NCBI RefSeq assembly: GCF_002901705.1
Contig: NZ_PPPV01000012.1
Coordinates: 1,070,782-1,134,781 of the forward strand
Source: Staphylococcus lugdunensis
GTDB taxonomy: Bacteria > Bacillota > Bacilli > Staphylococcales > Staphylococcaceae
Direction of reading: 5' to 3'
DNA length: 64,000 bases
In this document: piece by piece, positions 38,345 through 46,387 of the stretch
Position numbering within the stretch: the stretch's first letter is position 1
How the letters are laid out: each line of letters opens with the position of its first letter
Notes under the pieces: generated by a model
What the model saw: only the letters and a program-made list of their open reading frames with translations
What the model was told of the DNA's origin: nothing
The model's database searches: none
Program-made: the position numbers and the translations under genes

Positions 38345-38364
38345 AGGCGTTGGCTATGCGTCGC

Positions 38365-38466
38365 CTATTTTTTCTTATTGTTACGCGTACGTAGCCAATA
38401 CGTAAATAACGCAACAATACAACCACTAATAACTGTGGTTGTGATGTGAACAAGGATTTCCATCAT
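38365..38466 (-). CDS. Fst/PepA1-family type I toxin peptide
   Basis: A 33-residue peptide (MMEILVHITTTVISGCIVAL at its start) consisting of one membrane helix followed by the positively charged tail YWLRTRNNKKK. It resembles the Fst family and especially S. aureus PepA1/SprA1 (VHI, ISGC, YWL are shared), which insert in the membrane and arrest growth. The family's common proline after VHI is replaced by threonines. The Shine-Dalgarno GGGAGGAGGTG is very strong, six bases before the ATG, and can pair with ACCTC in the 5' leader. A second ATG follows directly. It is convergent with the antitoxin RNA. Confidence 0.85.
   Translation of the reverse strand: MMEILVHITTTVISGCIVALFTYWLRTRNNKKK
38449..38462 (+). 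repeat. Direct repeat, copy B
   Basis: AACAAGGATTTCCA, identical to copy A; on the minus strand it covers codons 2-6 of the toxin. Confidence 0.9.
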
Positions 38467-38523
38467 GGGCAACACCTCCTCCCTGCGTCGACATTTGACG
38501 CCTGAGAGGTAGGCGACTTTATT

Positions 38524-38529
38524 ATTATA
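38524..38529 (-). promoter_or_regulatory. -10 element of the toxin mRNA
   Basis: TATAAT on the minus strand, 58 bases before the toxin ATG, placing the mRNA start near 38517 and making a transcript of about 210 bases. TTTACA lies upstream at a short 13-base spacing, so the -35 is unclear. Confidence 0.5.
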
Positions 38530-38573
38530 TCATCTATGTATTTGTAAAGATATCTCACTTCTGATATGCCATG

Positions 38574-39506
38574 TCATGTAAATTGAAGCATATCGAGATT
38601 ATTGCGCAAACGTTCAACATCAATATGTTCACCAATGATAACTATTGTAAGTGGTACCTCTTTGTCTACCTCACCATAACTAGGTAATCCATGTGCATAT
38701 TGAAACTCATAAATCACATTAGCACGGTCTCTAAAACGGACAAAACCTTTCAAACGAAAAACATTTTGCGGTAACTTTAATATAAATTGATAAAATAATT
38801 GTCTATCTATTGGTCCACTAAATGTATACTGCATGCTCTTAATGCCATGATGATGTGCATGCTTAGCTAGTGACTTCATATTATCAACATGCTTAATATT
38901 ATTAAATGTAGTGATATCTAATTGACCAAACGTAGTGTAGCATGTGGTTGCTTGCGGATTAATTTGGGTTAACTCAGCGCTCAGTTTTTTCTGCTCCTGA
39001 TCATTAATTAAATCCATTTTATTGATAATAATCGTTGAACTATAGGCCAATTGTTCTTCCATTAACTCTACCGTTGTCAATGAATAACGATGTCTATGAA
39101 GAAATCGAGAAGCATCTAAAATCCCTATCATCTTAACTTCACTAATTAAATGAATCACTTCAGGATCCTGACATGCCATCATGATTTCTAAAGGATGTGC
39201 AATTCCAGTTGCCTCAATAATGATGTGTGTTGTTTGACCATCCGCAATAATATTTTTTAACTGCGCTACTAAATCTGCTTTTAAATCACAACAAACACAA
39301 CCATTAACTAAAGCATTTATGGCAACCTCATTATTGAATGTTAAACTGTCAACGTCAAAAGTACCAAATTCGTTCATAATAATTGTGATTTTCTCATCAG
39401 TTTTTAATAAATATTGCATATACTCTTGTAGAAAAGTGGTTTTACCACTACCTAAAAACCCGGAAACTATAGAAATATATGTGTTTCTGCAATTATGTTT
39501 TTTCAA
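38574..39506 (-). CDS. CobW/YjiA-type G3E GTPase, putative metal chaperone
   Basis: A 310-residue GTPase with Walker A GFLGSGKTT (about residues 17-25), the metal-binding GCVCCDL motif (CXCC, about residue 69), ATGIAHP and the base-recognition motif NKMD. The C-terminal CobW_C domain includes VFRLKGFVRFRD. Members pass zinc or cobalt to target enzymes (ZNG1/ZigA type). The upstream region has an AAATGATAATGAATAT stretch partly resembling a Fur/Zur box, too weak to call. Confidence 0.87.
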   Translation of the reverse strand: MKKHNCRNTYISIVSGFLGSGKTTFLQEYMQYLLKTDEKITIIMNEFGTFDVDSLTFNNEVAINALVNGCVCCDLKADLVAQLKNIIADGQTTHIIIEATGIAHPLEIMMACQDPEVIHLISEVKMIGILDASRFLHRHRYSLTTVELMEEQLAYSSTIIINKMDLINDQEQKKLSAELTQINPQATTCYTTFGQLDITTFNNIKHVDNMKSLAKHAHHHGIKSMQYTFSGPIDRQLFYQFILKLPQNVFRLKGFVRFRDRANVIYEFQYAHGLPSYGEVDKEVPLTIVIIGEHIDVERLRNNLDMLQFT

Positions 39507-39730
39507 TTTTTATTCTCTTTTCTATTTAAAATTTCTAAGTAAATGATAATGAATATATAAAAATTTATGTTTATACTTGATTATACGTGTGTTTTCTTCT
39601 AAACTTTAGTCATACTTTAATTTTATCATGACATTGAAATGAAATGTGTCAATAAATATATTTTGCACAACACTAACGGGATTTAATCCGAAAAAGAGAA
39701 AACGGATAGAATGTCTGGAGGAGAACTTTA

Positions 39731-40171
39731 ATGTCTGAACATCACAATTTAAAAGAGCAGCTATGTTTTAGTTTGTACAATGCTCAAAGACAAGTAAATC
39801 GCTACTACTCAAACAAAGTCTTTAAAAAGTACAACCTTACTTATCCACAATTTCTAGTATTAAGTATATTGTGGGATGAGTCACCAGTAAATGTTAAAAA
39901 AGTCGTTACTGAATTAGCATTAGATACTGGAACAGTTTCACCACTTCTTAAACGAATGGAACACGTTGATTTAATCAAACGTGAACGTTCTGAAGTTGAT
40001 CAACGTGAGGTCTTTATACACTTGACAGAAAAAAGTGAAGGCATCAAACCTGATCTTAAAGATGCTTCTTCTAAAGTGGCAACCGCTTCATCGCTTAGTG
40101 CAGATGAAGCACAAGAACTGAACCGTCTTCTAGGTAAAGTTATTAACGCATTTACTGAAAACAAAGAATAA
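39731..40171 (+). CDS. mgrA: Global regulator MgrA
   Basis: A 146-residue MarR-family transcription factor, known in S. aureus to repress norA and surface proteins and to sense oxidation through Cys12. The cysteine is present at position 12 ([14 protein letters not shown]), and the wing region is [17 protein letters not shown]. Most of the chain equals the S. aureus protein as I remember it, with scattered changes in the C-terminal half. Strong GGAGGAG upstream. Monocistronic with its own terminator. Confidence 0.95.
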   Translation: MSEHHNLKEQLCFSLYNAQRQVNRYYSNKVFKKYNLTYPQFLVLSILWDESPVNVKKVVTELALDTGTVSPLLKRMEHVDLIKRERSEVDQREVFIHLTEKSEGIKPDLKDASSKVATASSLSADEAQELNRLLGKVINAFTENKE

Positions 40172-40552
40172 TTATAGTATCAGCGTCATGTGAATTAAAG
40201 TTGTAACTGTTATTTTTTTAAACGAAATCTTTAAATAAAATGTCCCATCAATTGATATTAATTGATGGGTTTTTTATGTACACATTGTATTCTTCTACCT
40301 AGCTCCATAGAAATGACTACTTTTTCCCTTTCCACTTTAATTTACTACGTGAAGGTTAAACATATCCATTCAAAAATAAATCGTCATTTCATGACGTATT
40401 CATAAATATCGTTTAATATACAACTTTAGTCTAGTTTATAAGTTCTAAACTAATAATCAGTAGCTAGGAATGAATTTAATATGCTATGATAATGTAGTAA
40501 TTTTTTAAGATTCATGAATATAAATAAGATATTTAAGAAGGTAGGTTAATCT
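40172..40552. other. Intergenic region between mgrA and uppP
   Basis: It holds the mgrA terminator (40243-40276), then about 270 A/T-rich bases with no frame that looks coding, ending in the uppP ribosome binding site GAAGGTAGG. Confidence 0.5.
40243..40276 (+). terminator. Terminator of mgrA
   Basis: CCCATCAATT and AATTGATGGG make a stem followed by TTTTTTATG. Confidence 0.85.
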
Positions 40553-41425
40553 ATGTTTTTACTTGAGTTAATCAAAGGTATCATTCTCGGTATCGTTGAA
40601 GGACTTACTGAATTCGCTCCTGTATCATCAACAGGTCACATGATTTTAATGGATGATATGTGGTTGAAATCCACTGATTTTCTAGGAAGTGAATCTGCTT
40701 TTACATTTAAAGTAGTCATTCAATTAGGGTCTGTTTTTGCTGCAGCTTGGGTCTTTAGAGAACGTTTTTTCGAATTATTACATATTGGAAAACAACATCA
40801 AGCACCGATAAGTGAAGAGTTTCGCTCTAAACCACGTCGTTTGAACTTGTTACACGTACTTGTCGGTATGATTCCAGCCGGTATTTTAGGTCTAATGTTT
40901 GATGATTTAATTGAAAAATATTTATTCAGTGTTCCTACTGTAATGATTGGGTTATTTTTAGGTGCCATTTATATGATTATTGCGGATAAATATAGTGAAA
41001 AAGTTAAGCACCCACAAAATGTAGATCAAATTAATTATTTCCAAGCATTTGTCATTGGTATTTCTCAAGCCATTGCAATGTGGCCTGGATTTAGTCGCTC
41101 GGGTTCTACAATTTCAACGGGTGTACTTATGAAAATGAATCACAAAGCGGCATCTGACTTTACATTTATTATGTCAGTACCAATTATGCTAGCAGCAAGT
41201 GGTTTATCTTTAATTAAACACTATGAATATATTCACTTAGCACACATACCATTTTATCTTTTAGGTTTCCTGGCAGCATTTATCGTTGGGTTAATCGCAA
41301 TCAAAACTTTCTTACATTTAATCAATAAAATTAAATTAGTACCATTCGCTATATATCGTATTATCTTAGTAGTAATTATCGCTATTCTTTACTTTGGTTT
41401 CGGCATTGGTAAAGGGATTTATTAA
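40553..41425 (+). CDS. uppP: Undecaprenyl-diphosphatase
   Basis: A 290-residue membrane phosphatase of the BacA family that recycles undecaprenyl diphosphate for cell wall synthesis; excess gives bacitracin resistance. The two active-site motifs are GLTEFAPVSSTGHM (about residues 19-32) and WPGFSRSGSTIS (about residue 180). Eight hydrophobic segments. Single gene with its own terminator. Confidence 0.95.
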   Translation: MFLLELIKGIILGIVEGLTEFAPVSSTGHMILMDDMWLKSTDFLGSESAFTFKVVIQLGSVFAAAWVFRERFFELLHIGKQHQAPISEEFRSKPRRLNLLHVLVGMIPAGILGLMFDDLIEKYLFSVPTVMIGLFLGAIYMIIADKYSEKVKHPQNVDQINYFQAFVIGISQAIAMWPGFSRSGSTISTGVLMKMNHKAASDFTFIMSVPIMLAASGLSLIKHYEYIHLAHIPFYLLGFLAAFIVGLIAIKTFLHLINKIKLVPFAIYRIILVVIIAILYFGFGIGKGIY

Positions 41426-41509
41426 TTTAATACATTGTGTATAGCACTATTTACTGATGGTGTTATTCATGAAAAGATTATGGAAAATATAGATACGTCT
41501 CTAATCAAA

Positions 41510-41557
41510 TAATAATGGCAATTTCTATTGGAATAATGTAGAAATTGCCATTTTTGT
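41510..41557 (+). terminator. Terminator of uppP
   Basis: AATGGCAATTTCTA and TAGAAATTGCCATT form a 14-bp stem followed by TTTGTT. The remaining part up to 41762 is A/T-rich and shows only the ribosome binding site of the next gene (CTGGAGG). Confidence 0.85.
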
Positions 41558-41762
41558 TATTCAAACTATATTTACCATGTTGTAGTTATAGACCTACTAT
41601 TTTTCTTAAGATCAGGAATTAGTTCCTGAGTCCCTTTTTATAATAATGTCATTGCTATTTAAATGAATATTTAGACATATACCAATACAGTATATTTATC
41701 GTTTATACTAGAGTGTCATAGGGTAATGAATAAGATAAGCATATGAACTGGAGGCAATATCT

Positions 41763-42443
41763 ATGGATCAAAAGAAAAGACATCTAATTAAGACACTAAT
41801 AAACGTTTTACCTATTTTTATTGTGCCCTTAGTTACTGAACGTAAACATATCAAAAATCATTCTGAAGTCAAAAAAGTAACTGCTGCAACATCACGTGCA
41901 TCTAAAACTGTAGCTAATAAAGCTACTGACGTTAAAGAATTTGTTATTGATAAAAAACAAGAACATGATAACAAACGAGAATTGAAAAAAATTGCAAAAG
42001 AAAATGATCCTGAATATATTGAGAAAAAAGGCGAAAAATTAGCGAAGAAAAATCGCAAAGAAGCCGATAAAATGGATAAAAAACTTCAAAAAAATATCGA
42101 ACAACGTCATAAAGAAGAAGCAAAGGCACGTGAAAAAAATGAGAAACAGCGTATAAAAGATTTAAAGAAAACTCAAAAGTATCAAGAAAAAGTAGGCCTA
42201 ACACCCGGCGCATTAGATGATGAAACAGAGAAAAAAGGCGAAAAATTAGCTAAAGATAACAAACATGATATTAAAAAACTGGCTAAAAAGTTACAAAAAA
42301 ACATCGAACAACGTCATCATGATGAAGAAAAAAATCGTGACAAGAATAAAAAAGCACGTATTAAAGAAATAAAAAATTATGAAGAACATGATGCTCAAAG
42401 TGTAACTAAACAAAATAATAAAGAAACACATCATGAGTCTTAA
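41763..42443 (+). CDS. Highly charged protein with internal duplication, unknown
   Basis: A 226-residue protein with one N-terminal hydrophobic stretch (LINVLPIFIVPLV, residues about 12-24) and a very Lys/Glu-rich remainder. A block of about 50 residues occurs twice, starting KKGEKLAK and containing KLQKNIEQRH, at about residues 88-140 and 159-210. It looks like a membrane-anchored long helix facing one side. No family recognised. CTGGAGG precedes the ATG. It overlaps the possible first ATG of the next gene. Confidence 0.75.
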   Translation: MDQKKRHLIKTLINVLPIFIVPLVTERKHIKNHSEVKKVTAATSRASKTVANKATDVKEFVIDKKQEHDNKRELKKIAKENDPEYIEKKGEKLAKKNRKEADKMDKKLQKNIEQRHKEEAKAREKNEKQRIKDLKKTQKYQEKVGLTPGALDDETEKKGEKLAKDNKHDIKKLAKKLQKNIEQRHHDEEKNRDKNKKARIKEIKNYEEHDAQSVTKQNNKETHHES

Positions 42444-42447
42444 CAAG

Positions 42448-42894
42448 ATGACATCGATTATCATTGATGGAGATGCTTGTCCTGTCATTCAATCTGTTAT
42501 TGAATTAACCTCAGGGACAGGCATTTTTGTTATAATTGTACGTAGCTTCAGTCACTATACAACGCAGACTTATCCAGAACACGTTAACACGATATATGTC
42601 GATGATGGACCGGATGCAGTGGATTATAAAATCGTTCAATTAGCGCAAAGTAAAGATATCGTTATCACGCAAGATTATGGTTTGGCGAGTCTATTGTTAA
42701 ACAAAGTTAAAACAGTACTACACCATAAAGGCTATATATACAATAGTACTAACATTGACATGTTGATACAACAGCGTTATAACCATGCTCAACTTAGAAA
42801 ACAAAGTGGTCGGCACAAGGGACCGACTCCTTTTTCTAACAAAGATCAGCAACACTTTGAACATATATTTCGACGTGTACTCTCTCAAATATAG
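42448..42894 (+). CDS. YaiI/YqxD family protein (DUF188)
   Basis: A 148-residue protein of the UPF0178 family, with a PIN-like fold. It begins TSIIIDGDACPV, has VDDGPDAVDYKIVQLA and TQDYGLASLLL, and ends with RHKGPTPF, all conserved in the family; activity is unknown. I chose the ATG before TSIIIDG; an in-frame ATG five codons upstream overlaps the preceding gene and is possible. Confidence 0.87.
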   Translation: MTSIIIDGDACPVIQSVIELTSGTGIFVIIVRSFSHYTTQTYPEHVNTIYVDDGPDAVDYKIVQLAQSKDIVITQDYGLASLLLNKVKTVLHHKGYIYNSTNIDMLIQQRYNHAQLRKQSGRHKGPTPFSNKDQQHFEHIFRRVLSQI

Positions 42895-42909
42895 GAGGCA
42901 TTTATCATC

Positions 42910-43476
42910 ATGAAAAAAATTGCAGTTTTCTGTGGCGCAAGTAAAGGCAGTAATCCAACCTATGTCAACGAAGCATATAACTTAGGAAAATATATGGCGC
43001 AAAAAGGTTATGAACTCATTTTTGGCGCTGGTTCTGTAGGCATTATGGGTGCCATACAAAATGGTGTATTAGATCACAATGGCACTGTTATTGGCGTCAT
43101 GCCTAAAGAATTAGATACTAAAGAAATTACGAGTCAACGGGTTTCTGAACTTATTCTAGTGGATTCGCTTCATCAAAGAAAAGAGAAAATGGCAGAATTA
43201 GCAGATGCTTTTATCCTCGCTCCAGGCGGTGCTGGTTCGCTTGAAGAATTTTTTGAAATCTATAGTTGGACACAAATTGGTATTTATCAAAAACCGATTG
43301 GTATTTATAATTTAAACGGTTTTTTTGAGCCATTACATCAACTTATTATTCACATGATTCAAGAAGGCTTTATTGACGAAAAATATAAAGCTTTAGCACC
43401 TCTATATCACACAAAAGAAGACTTACTACATGGGCTTCAAAACGCTAAACCACTTGGCGAAAGAAGCTATGATTAA
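42910..43476 (+). CDS. LOG family protein (TIGR00730)
   Basis: A 188-residue Rossmann-like protein of the LOG/lysine decarboxylase-like family, whose members remove ribose phosphate from nucleoside monophosphates (cytokinin activation in plants). The motifs are FCGASKGSNP, GAGSVGIMGA and PGGAGSLEEFFE, the latter usually PGGxGTxxE, so serine replaces threonine. GGAGG is upstream at a slightly long spacing. Probably co-transcribed with the gene before it (15 bases). Confidence 0.87.
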   Translation: MKKIAVFCGASKGSNPTYVNEAYNLGKYMAQKGYELIFGAGSVGIMGAIQNGVLDHNGTVIGVMPKELDTKEITSQRVSELILVDSLHQRKEKMAELADAFILAPGGAGSLEEFFEIYSWTQIGIYQKPIGIYNLNGFFEPLHQLIIHMIQEGFIDEKYKALAPLYHTKEDLLHGLQNAKPLGERSYD

Positions 43477-43512
43477 AAAAATAGTCGCCCACACGAGCGG
43501 CTATTTTTTATT
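43477..43512. terminator. Bidirectional terminator
   Basis: AATAG.CGCC and GGCG.CTATT pair between convergent genes, followed by T runs on both strands. Confidence 0.8.
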
Positions 43513-44050
43513 TGAGATTTTTATAATACCTAACTTGCATTTTAAGTGGATGATATTTATTCAATTCAGGAAATTCGAAACGATCAAAGACTTTCATCCC
43601 TATTTTCTCCATCACTTTTCGTGACGATAAATTTGTCTCTGCCGTTAGACTGTATATGTCATAAACTCCCTTTTTTTGTGCATATTTTAGCACAGCTTCA
43701 GCGCCTTCAGTTGCAATACCATTTCCCCATACCTCTGGAATTAAACGCCAACCTATTTCATAAAATGGTAAATTATTAAATGGATATTGGCTATCTTTTG
43801 GAATATAATTCAGACCAATAAACCCAATCCACTCATTAGTTTCTTTTAATTCTACTGCAAATAGACCTATCCCCGTTGCTGTAATATTTTTTTGCATTTG
43901 TTTCATATCTAACGCTGAACGGCGATAACTTAATAAACTAGGAAAATAACGTCTAACTTGTGGATTTGCATTCAATTTTTGAAATGGTAATAAATCATTT
44001 TCTTCCCAATCACGTAATTTCAATCTTTCCGTTTCTATATAAACAGTCAT
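43508..44050 (-). CDS. GNAT family acetyltransferase (RimJ/RimL-like)
   Basis: A 180-residue N-acetyltransferase. It starts with IETERLKLRDWEENDL, typical for the Acetyltransf_3 group, and has IGFIGLNYI, EIGWRLIPEVWGNGIATEG (acetyl-CoA loop) and NLSSRKVMEKIGMK. Targets range from ribosomal proteins to small molecules and cannot be chosen here. Single gene. Confidence 0.88.
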   Translation of the reverse strand: MTVYIETERLKLRDWEENDLLPFQKLNANPQVRRYFPSLLSYRRSALDMKQMQKNITATGIGLFAVELKETNEWIGFIGLNYIPKDSQYPFNNLPFYEIGWRLIPEVWGNGIATEGAEAVLKYAQKKGVYDIYSLTAETNLSSRKVMEKIGMKVFDRFEFPELNKYHPLKMQVRYYKNLK

Positions 44051-44092
44051 TCTGCTTTCACCTCATCGCTTCATTCTGTAACAGTGCTCTAT

Positions 44093-44135
44093 AAAAAGAA
44101 GCGCGTTATGAACAGAAACTCTTCATACCGCGCAA
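44093..44135 (-). terminator. Terminator of the 98-residue protein gene
   Basis: GCGCG.TATGAA and TTCATA.CGCGC form a stem followed by TTCTTTTTATAG on the minus strand. Confidence 0.75.
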
Positions 44136-44163
44136 CCTACTATATGTTTGTTCTTTGTATCAA

Positions 44164-44460
44164 CTAAGCTTTCGAAATATAACTAATTAATTCGATATGC
44201 ACAGGAATCTCTTTTAAACGATTACGCTGAGCTTTCGGTGCTGTAAAAATAGCATCAATGAAATCATTTTGATGATTTAATTTATATGTAGCAACAAATG
44301 TATCAAAATCCGAATCAAAGTTTGGCAAGTGTGCCACTACTCGATTGATTTCACCTGTAGAATCTACAATTGTACGTCCAGTTAACGTTTCTAATTCACG
44401 CCCTAATTCTGGTAAAGTAATATCTTGGCCTTCTAAAATACGAAAATCTTGTTCATGCAT
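44164..44460 (-). CDS. Conserved 98-residue protein, unknown
   Basis: A small soluble acidic protein (begins MHEQDFRILEGQDITLPEL) preceded by AAAGGAGC at good spacing and ended by a terminator. It has no membrane segment. I do not recognise a family; staphylococcal homologues are annotated as hypothetical as far as I recall. Confidence 0.75.
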   Translation of the reverse strand: MHEQDFRILEGQDITLPELGRELETLTGRTIVDSTGEINRVVAHLPNFDSDFDTFVATYKLNHQNDFIDAIFTAPKAQRNRLKEIPVHIELISYISKA

Positions 44461-44585
44461 TGTTGCTCGCTCCTTTTAAAATCGATATGTAAACTTGTTC
44501 ATATACACGTTCTGTATTTATGGTTATACATACCCGGTAACATCAGACATAAAACGGCACAAATTTTTTAACTTGTGACATTGAA

Positions 44586-45038
44586 TCATTGTTGTTGTTT
44601 TGGTTGCTTTGATTGCTTCTGTGTATCATTCTTAGTAGATTGTGATGACTGTTGTTTATGCGTCTTATCTTTATCTGTCTGTGTGTTATCTGTATTGTTT
44701 GAATTTTGATGCTGATTTTGTTGATCTTTATTTTGGTGGTGCGTTGTTTGATGTTGTGATGACTTCTCTTTACTTTTGTCACTCGTTTTTTCTTTATTAT
44801 CTTTGTCATCATCTGATGAAGTACTTTGCATCTCTTCTACTTCTTTTTCTAAAGTCTCACGTTGACTTTTATATTTCTCTTTATCGCTTTTAAGTTTCTC
44901 TTCTTGCTTTTCTAAATCTTTTTTCTCTTTTTCTAATTTTTGTATATCTTGTTCTAAAGATTGCTTTTCATCATTTCCCTTACCGCATGCTGTTAATAAA
45001 AAAATTGCTGCTAATAATAGCACAAGCCCTTTCTTCAT
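44586..45038 (-). CDS. Lipoprotein with coiled coil
   Basis: A 150-residue protein with an N-terminal lipobox signal (LLLAAIFLLTACGKGND, cysteine at residue 18) followed by a Lys/Glu coiled coil (about 30-70) and a low-complexity Gln/Asn/Ser/Lys tail to the end. It would be lipid-anchored on the outer side of the membrane with an extended tail. No family function is known to me. AAGGAG upstream. Confidence 0.82.
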   Translation of the reverse strand: MKKGLVLLLAAIFLLTACGKGNDEKQSLEQDIQKLEKEKKDLEKQEEKLKSDKEKYKSQRETLEKEVEEMQSTSSDDDKDNKEKTSDKSKEKSSQHQTTHHQNKDQQNQHQNSNNTDNTQTDKDKTHKQQSSQSTKNDTQKQSKQPKQQQ

Positions 45039-45248
45039 GTTTGACTCCTTTGAATATAAGTGAATACTATTATTTTAACATGAAACCACTTTCTAATCAT
45101 TTGTTATAGCTAATCGTGCTTTAATAAATGTTTATCTAGCTACTTATAGTAATTACGATAATTAATTTATTTCAACTTCTATGATATGATTAATCATAAT
45201 TGATATAATAACTATTATTACTATATCTAAAGGAGCTTAAAATAATGT

Positions 45249-45938
45249 ATGAAATCTACGTCTCAACTCATGCGGGAAAATAATGTCAAATCACTACGAC
45301 TAAATAATACGGATAGAGAAATATTCGAGAATTACATGACATATGTACGAGCAGAACTCAGTGTCAATCCCTATGATTCAGAACTAATGCTCAATCGTAT
45401 ATTAAAGCAATTATTGAAGGCAGAAGATAATGGTACCCTTGCTTTGGAATTTTTCAATCACGACCCTAAAGCACACGCAAAACAGGAGATCCGCGCATTG
45501 CCAAACGAAACGATCAATAATATTTTCAACTATATTTATCAAAATTTTATGTTTTTAATAGGTATTTTTTGTTTTTGTAAAGGATTTATTGGGTTCTTTA
45601 TCGGCGGCAATAACAACCGCATATATCTATACACCTTTCCAATTATTGTCATCATTGGTTTATTTATCATTTTTTTATTTATATGGATGATTTTCAAAAC
45701 GGTTCAACTTCAATGTTTTAATAATAAAAACTTAGTATGGATATTAACCTACATCGTCATAGGATTACTTATTTCAGCACTCGTCTATGTATTCTTTATC
45801 CCACAATCATTCCTTGCAATCGGACCCTATATCACAATTAGCAACTGGCACTTTATTATCGCATCACTCATCATTACACCCATCGCATTCTACACAAAAC
45901 ACCGACACACCAACAAAAACGCCAACACAAGACTATAG
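45249..45938 (+). CDS. DUF1129-like membrane protein
   Basis: A 229-residue protein with a soluble N-terminal 95 residues (LNNTDREIFENYMTYVRAEL) and four to five membrane segments after that, the layout of DUF1129-type proteins of unknown role. The start is uncertain: AAAGGAG is ideally spaced for an ATG four bases upstream in another frame that stops after 12 codons, while the ATG used here has a longer spacing. MRENNVKSL at codon eight is a further alternative. It ends where a STAR-like repeat begins. Confidence 0.7.
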   Translation: MKSTSQLMRENNVKSLRLNNTDREIFENYMTYVRAELSVNPYDSELMLNRILKQLLKAEDNGTLALEFFNHDPKAHAKQEIRALPNETINNIFNYIYQNFMFLIGIFCFCKGFIGFFIGGNNNRIYLYTFPIIVIIGLFIIFLFIWMIFKTVQLQCFNNKNLVWILTYIVIGLLISALVYVFFIPQSFLAIGPYITISNWHFIIASLIITPIAFYTKHRHTNKNANTRL

Positions 45939-46060
45939 GGGCCCCAGCACAAAGAAATGCACCAAGCATTTCTACGTGCAACGCAAGCTGGGGTGGGGCC
46001 CTCAGCACAGAGAAATGCACCAAGCATTTCTACGGACAACGCAAGCTGGGGTGGGCCCAT
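45938..46060. repeat. Tandem STAR-like element pair
   Basis: Two copies of a unit of about 60 bases, each GGGCCC-CAGCACA..AGAAATGCACCAAGCATTTCTACG..CAACGCAAGCTGGGGTGGGCCC. Each has GGGGCCC at its start and an internal hairpin (AAATGC..GCATTT). Confidence 0.8.
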
Positions 46061-46130
46061 CATTATGAACTTCCTTAAGAGACTCAACAGATAATGTAAA
46101 TCGGGACAACAATATAAAACATCATAAATA

Positions 46131-46178
46131 AAGAAACCAGTAAATGAATTTATAAAAAACTCATTTACTGGCTTTTTT
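46131..46178. terminator. Hairpin CCAGTAAATGA..TCATTTACTGG, dispersed
   Basis: An 11-bp stem followed by CTTTTTTCG on the + strand. The same hairpin and flanks (GATGTCC..GCCTG) occur after the pit gene at 56960-57010, so it is either a copied terminator or a repeat. Confidence 0.6.
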
Positions 46179-46226
46179 CGATGAACGATGTCCCGCCTGG
46201 TACGCATTTGTAAAACTAATTGACAA

Positions 46227-46340
46227 GAGACTGGAACATAATTATGTTTTAAGTTATGAACTCTATATTAGCAGTAGTTGACTGGATTAAAAATACGCTT
46301 ATACCAAGCTTTTTCAATCCTAGTCATCCTTTTCAAAAAG
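46227..46340. repeat. Dispersed element with inverted repeats, copy 2
   Basis: GTAGTTGACTGGATTAAAAA ... TTTTTCAATCCTAGTCATCC, with the shared words CTCTATATTAGCAGTAGTTG and CAAGCTTTTT. It lacks the CCGGGGC and GAATTC part of copies 1 and 3. Confidence 0.7.
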
Positions 46341-46387
46341 ATTAATACTTGAAAGTAAAATAAGATTTCTATCCAGAATATTCTAGT

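Larger units (their letters stand above)
38282..38345 (+). ncRNA. Antitoxin RNA of a type I (par/Fst-type) locus
   Basis: The predicted transcript runs about 64 bases from its promoter to the 13-bp terminator stem. Its 5' end contains a 14-base direct repeat (AACAAGGATTTCCA) also present, in the same orientation, at the translation start of the toxin gene on the other strand, so the RNA can pair with the toxin mRNA both at the shared terminator and at the start codon. Length, convergent layout and two-repeat design equal RNA II of pAD1 par. Confidence 0.7.

Noticed and set aside
39525..39560. Fur/Zur box-like sequence (AAATGATAATGAATAT) upstream of the CobW GTPase gene
   Set aside because: Only one half matches TGATAAT and the other half is too degenerate in an A/T-rich setting.
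44543..44812. 89-residue open frame on the minus strand rich in Lys/Ile/Asn
   Set aside because: It is the shadow of the low-complexity tail of the lipoprotein gene in another frame.
45938..46065. Repeated units at 45.9 kb considered as a CRISPR array
   Set aside because: Only two units, GC-rich STAR words, no unique spacers of constant length and no cas genes.
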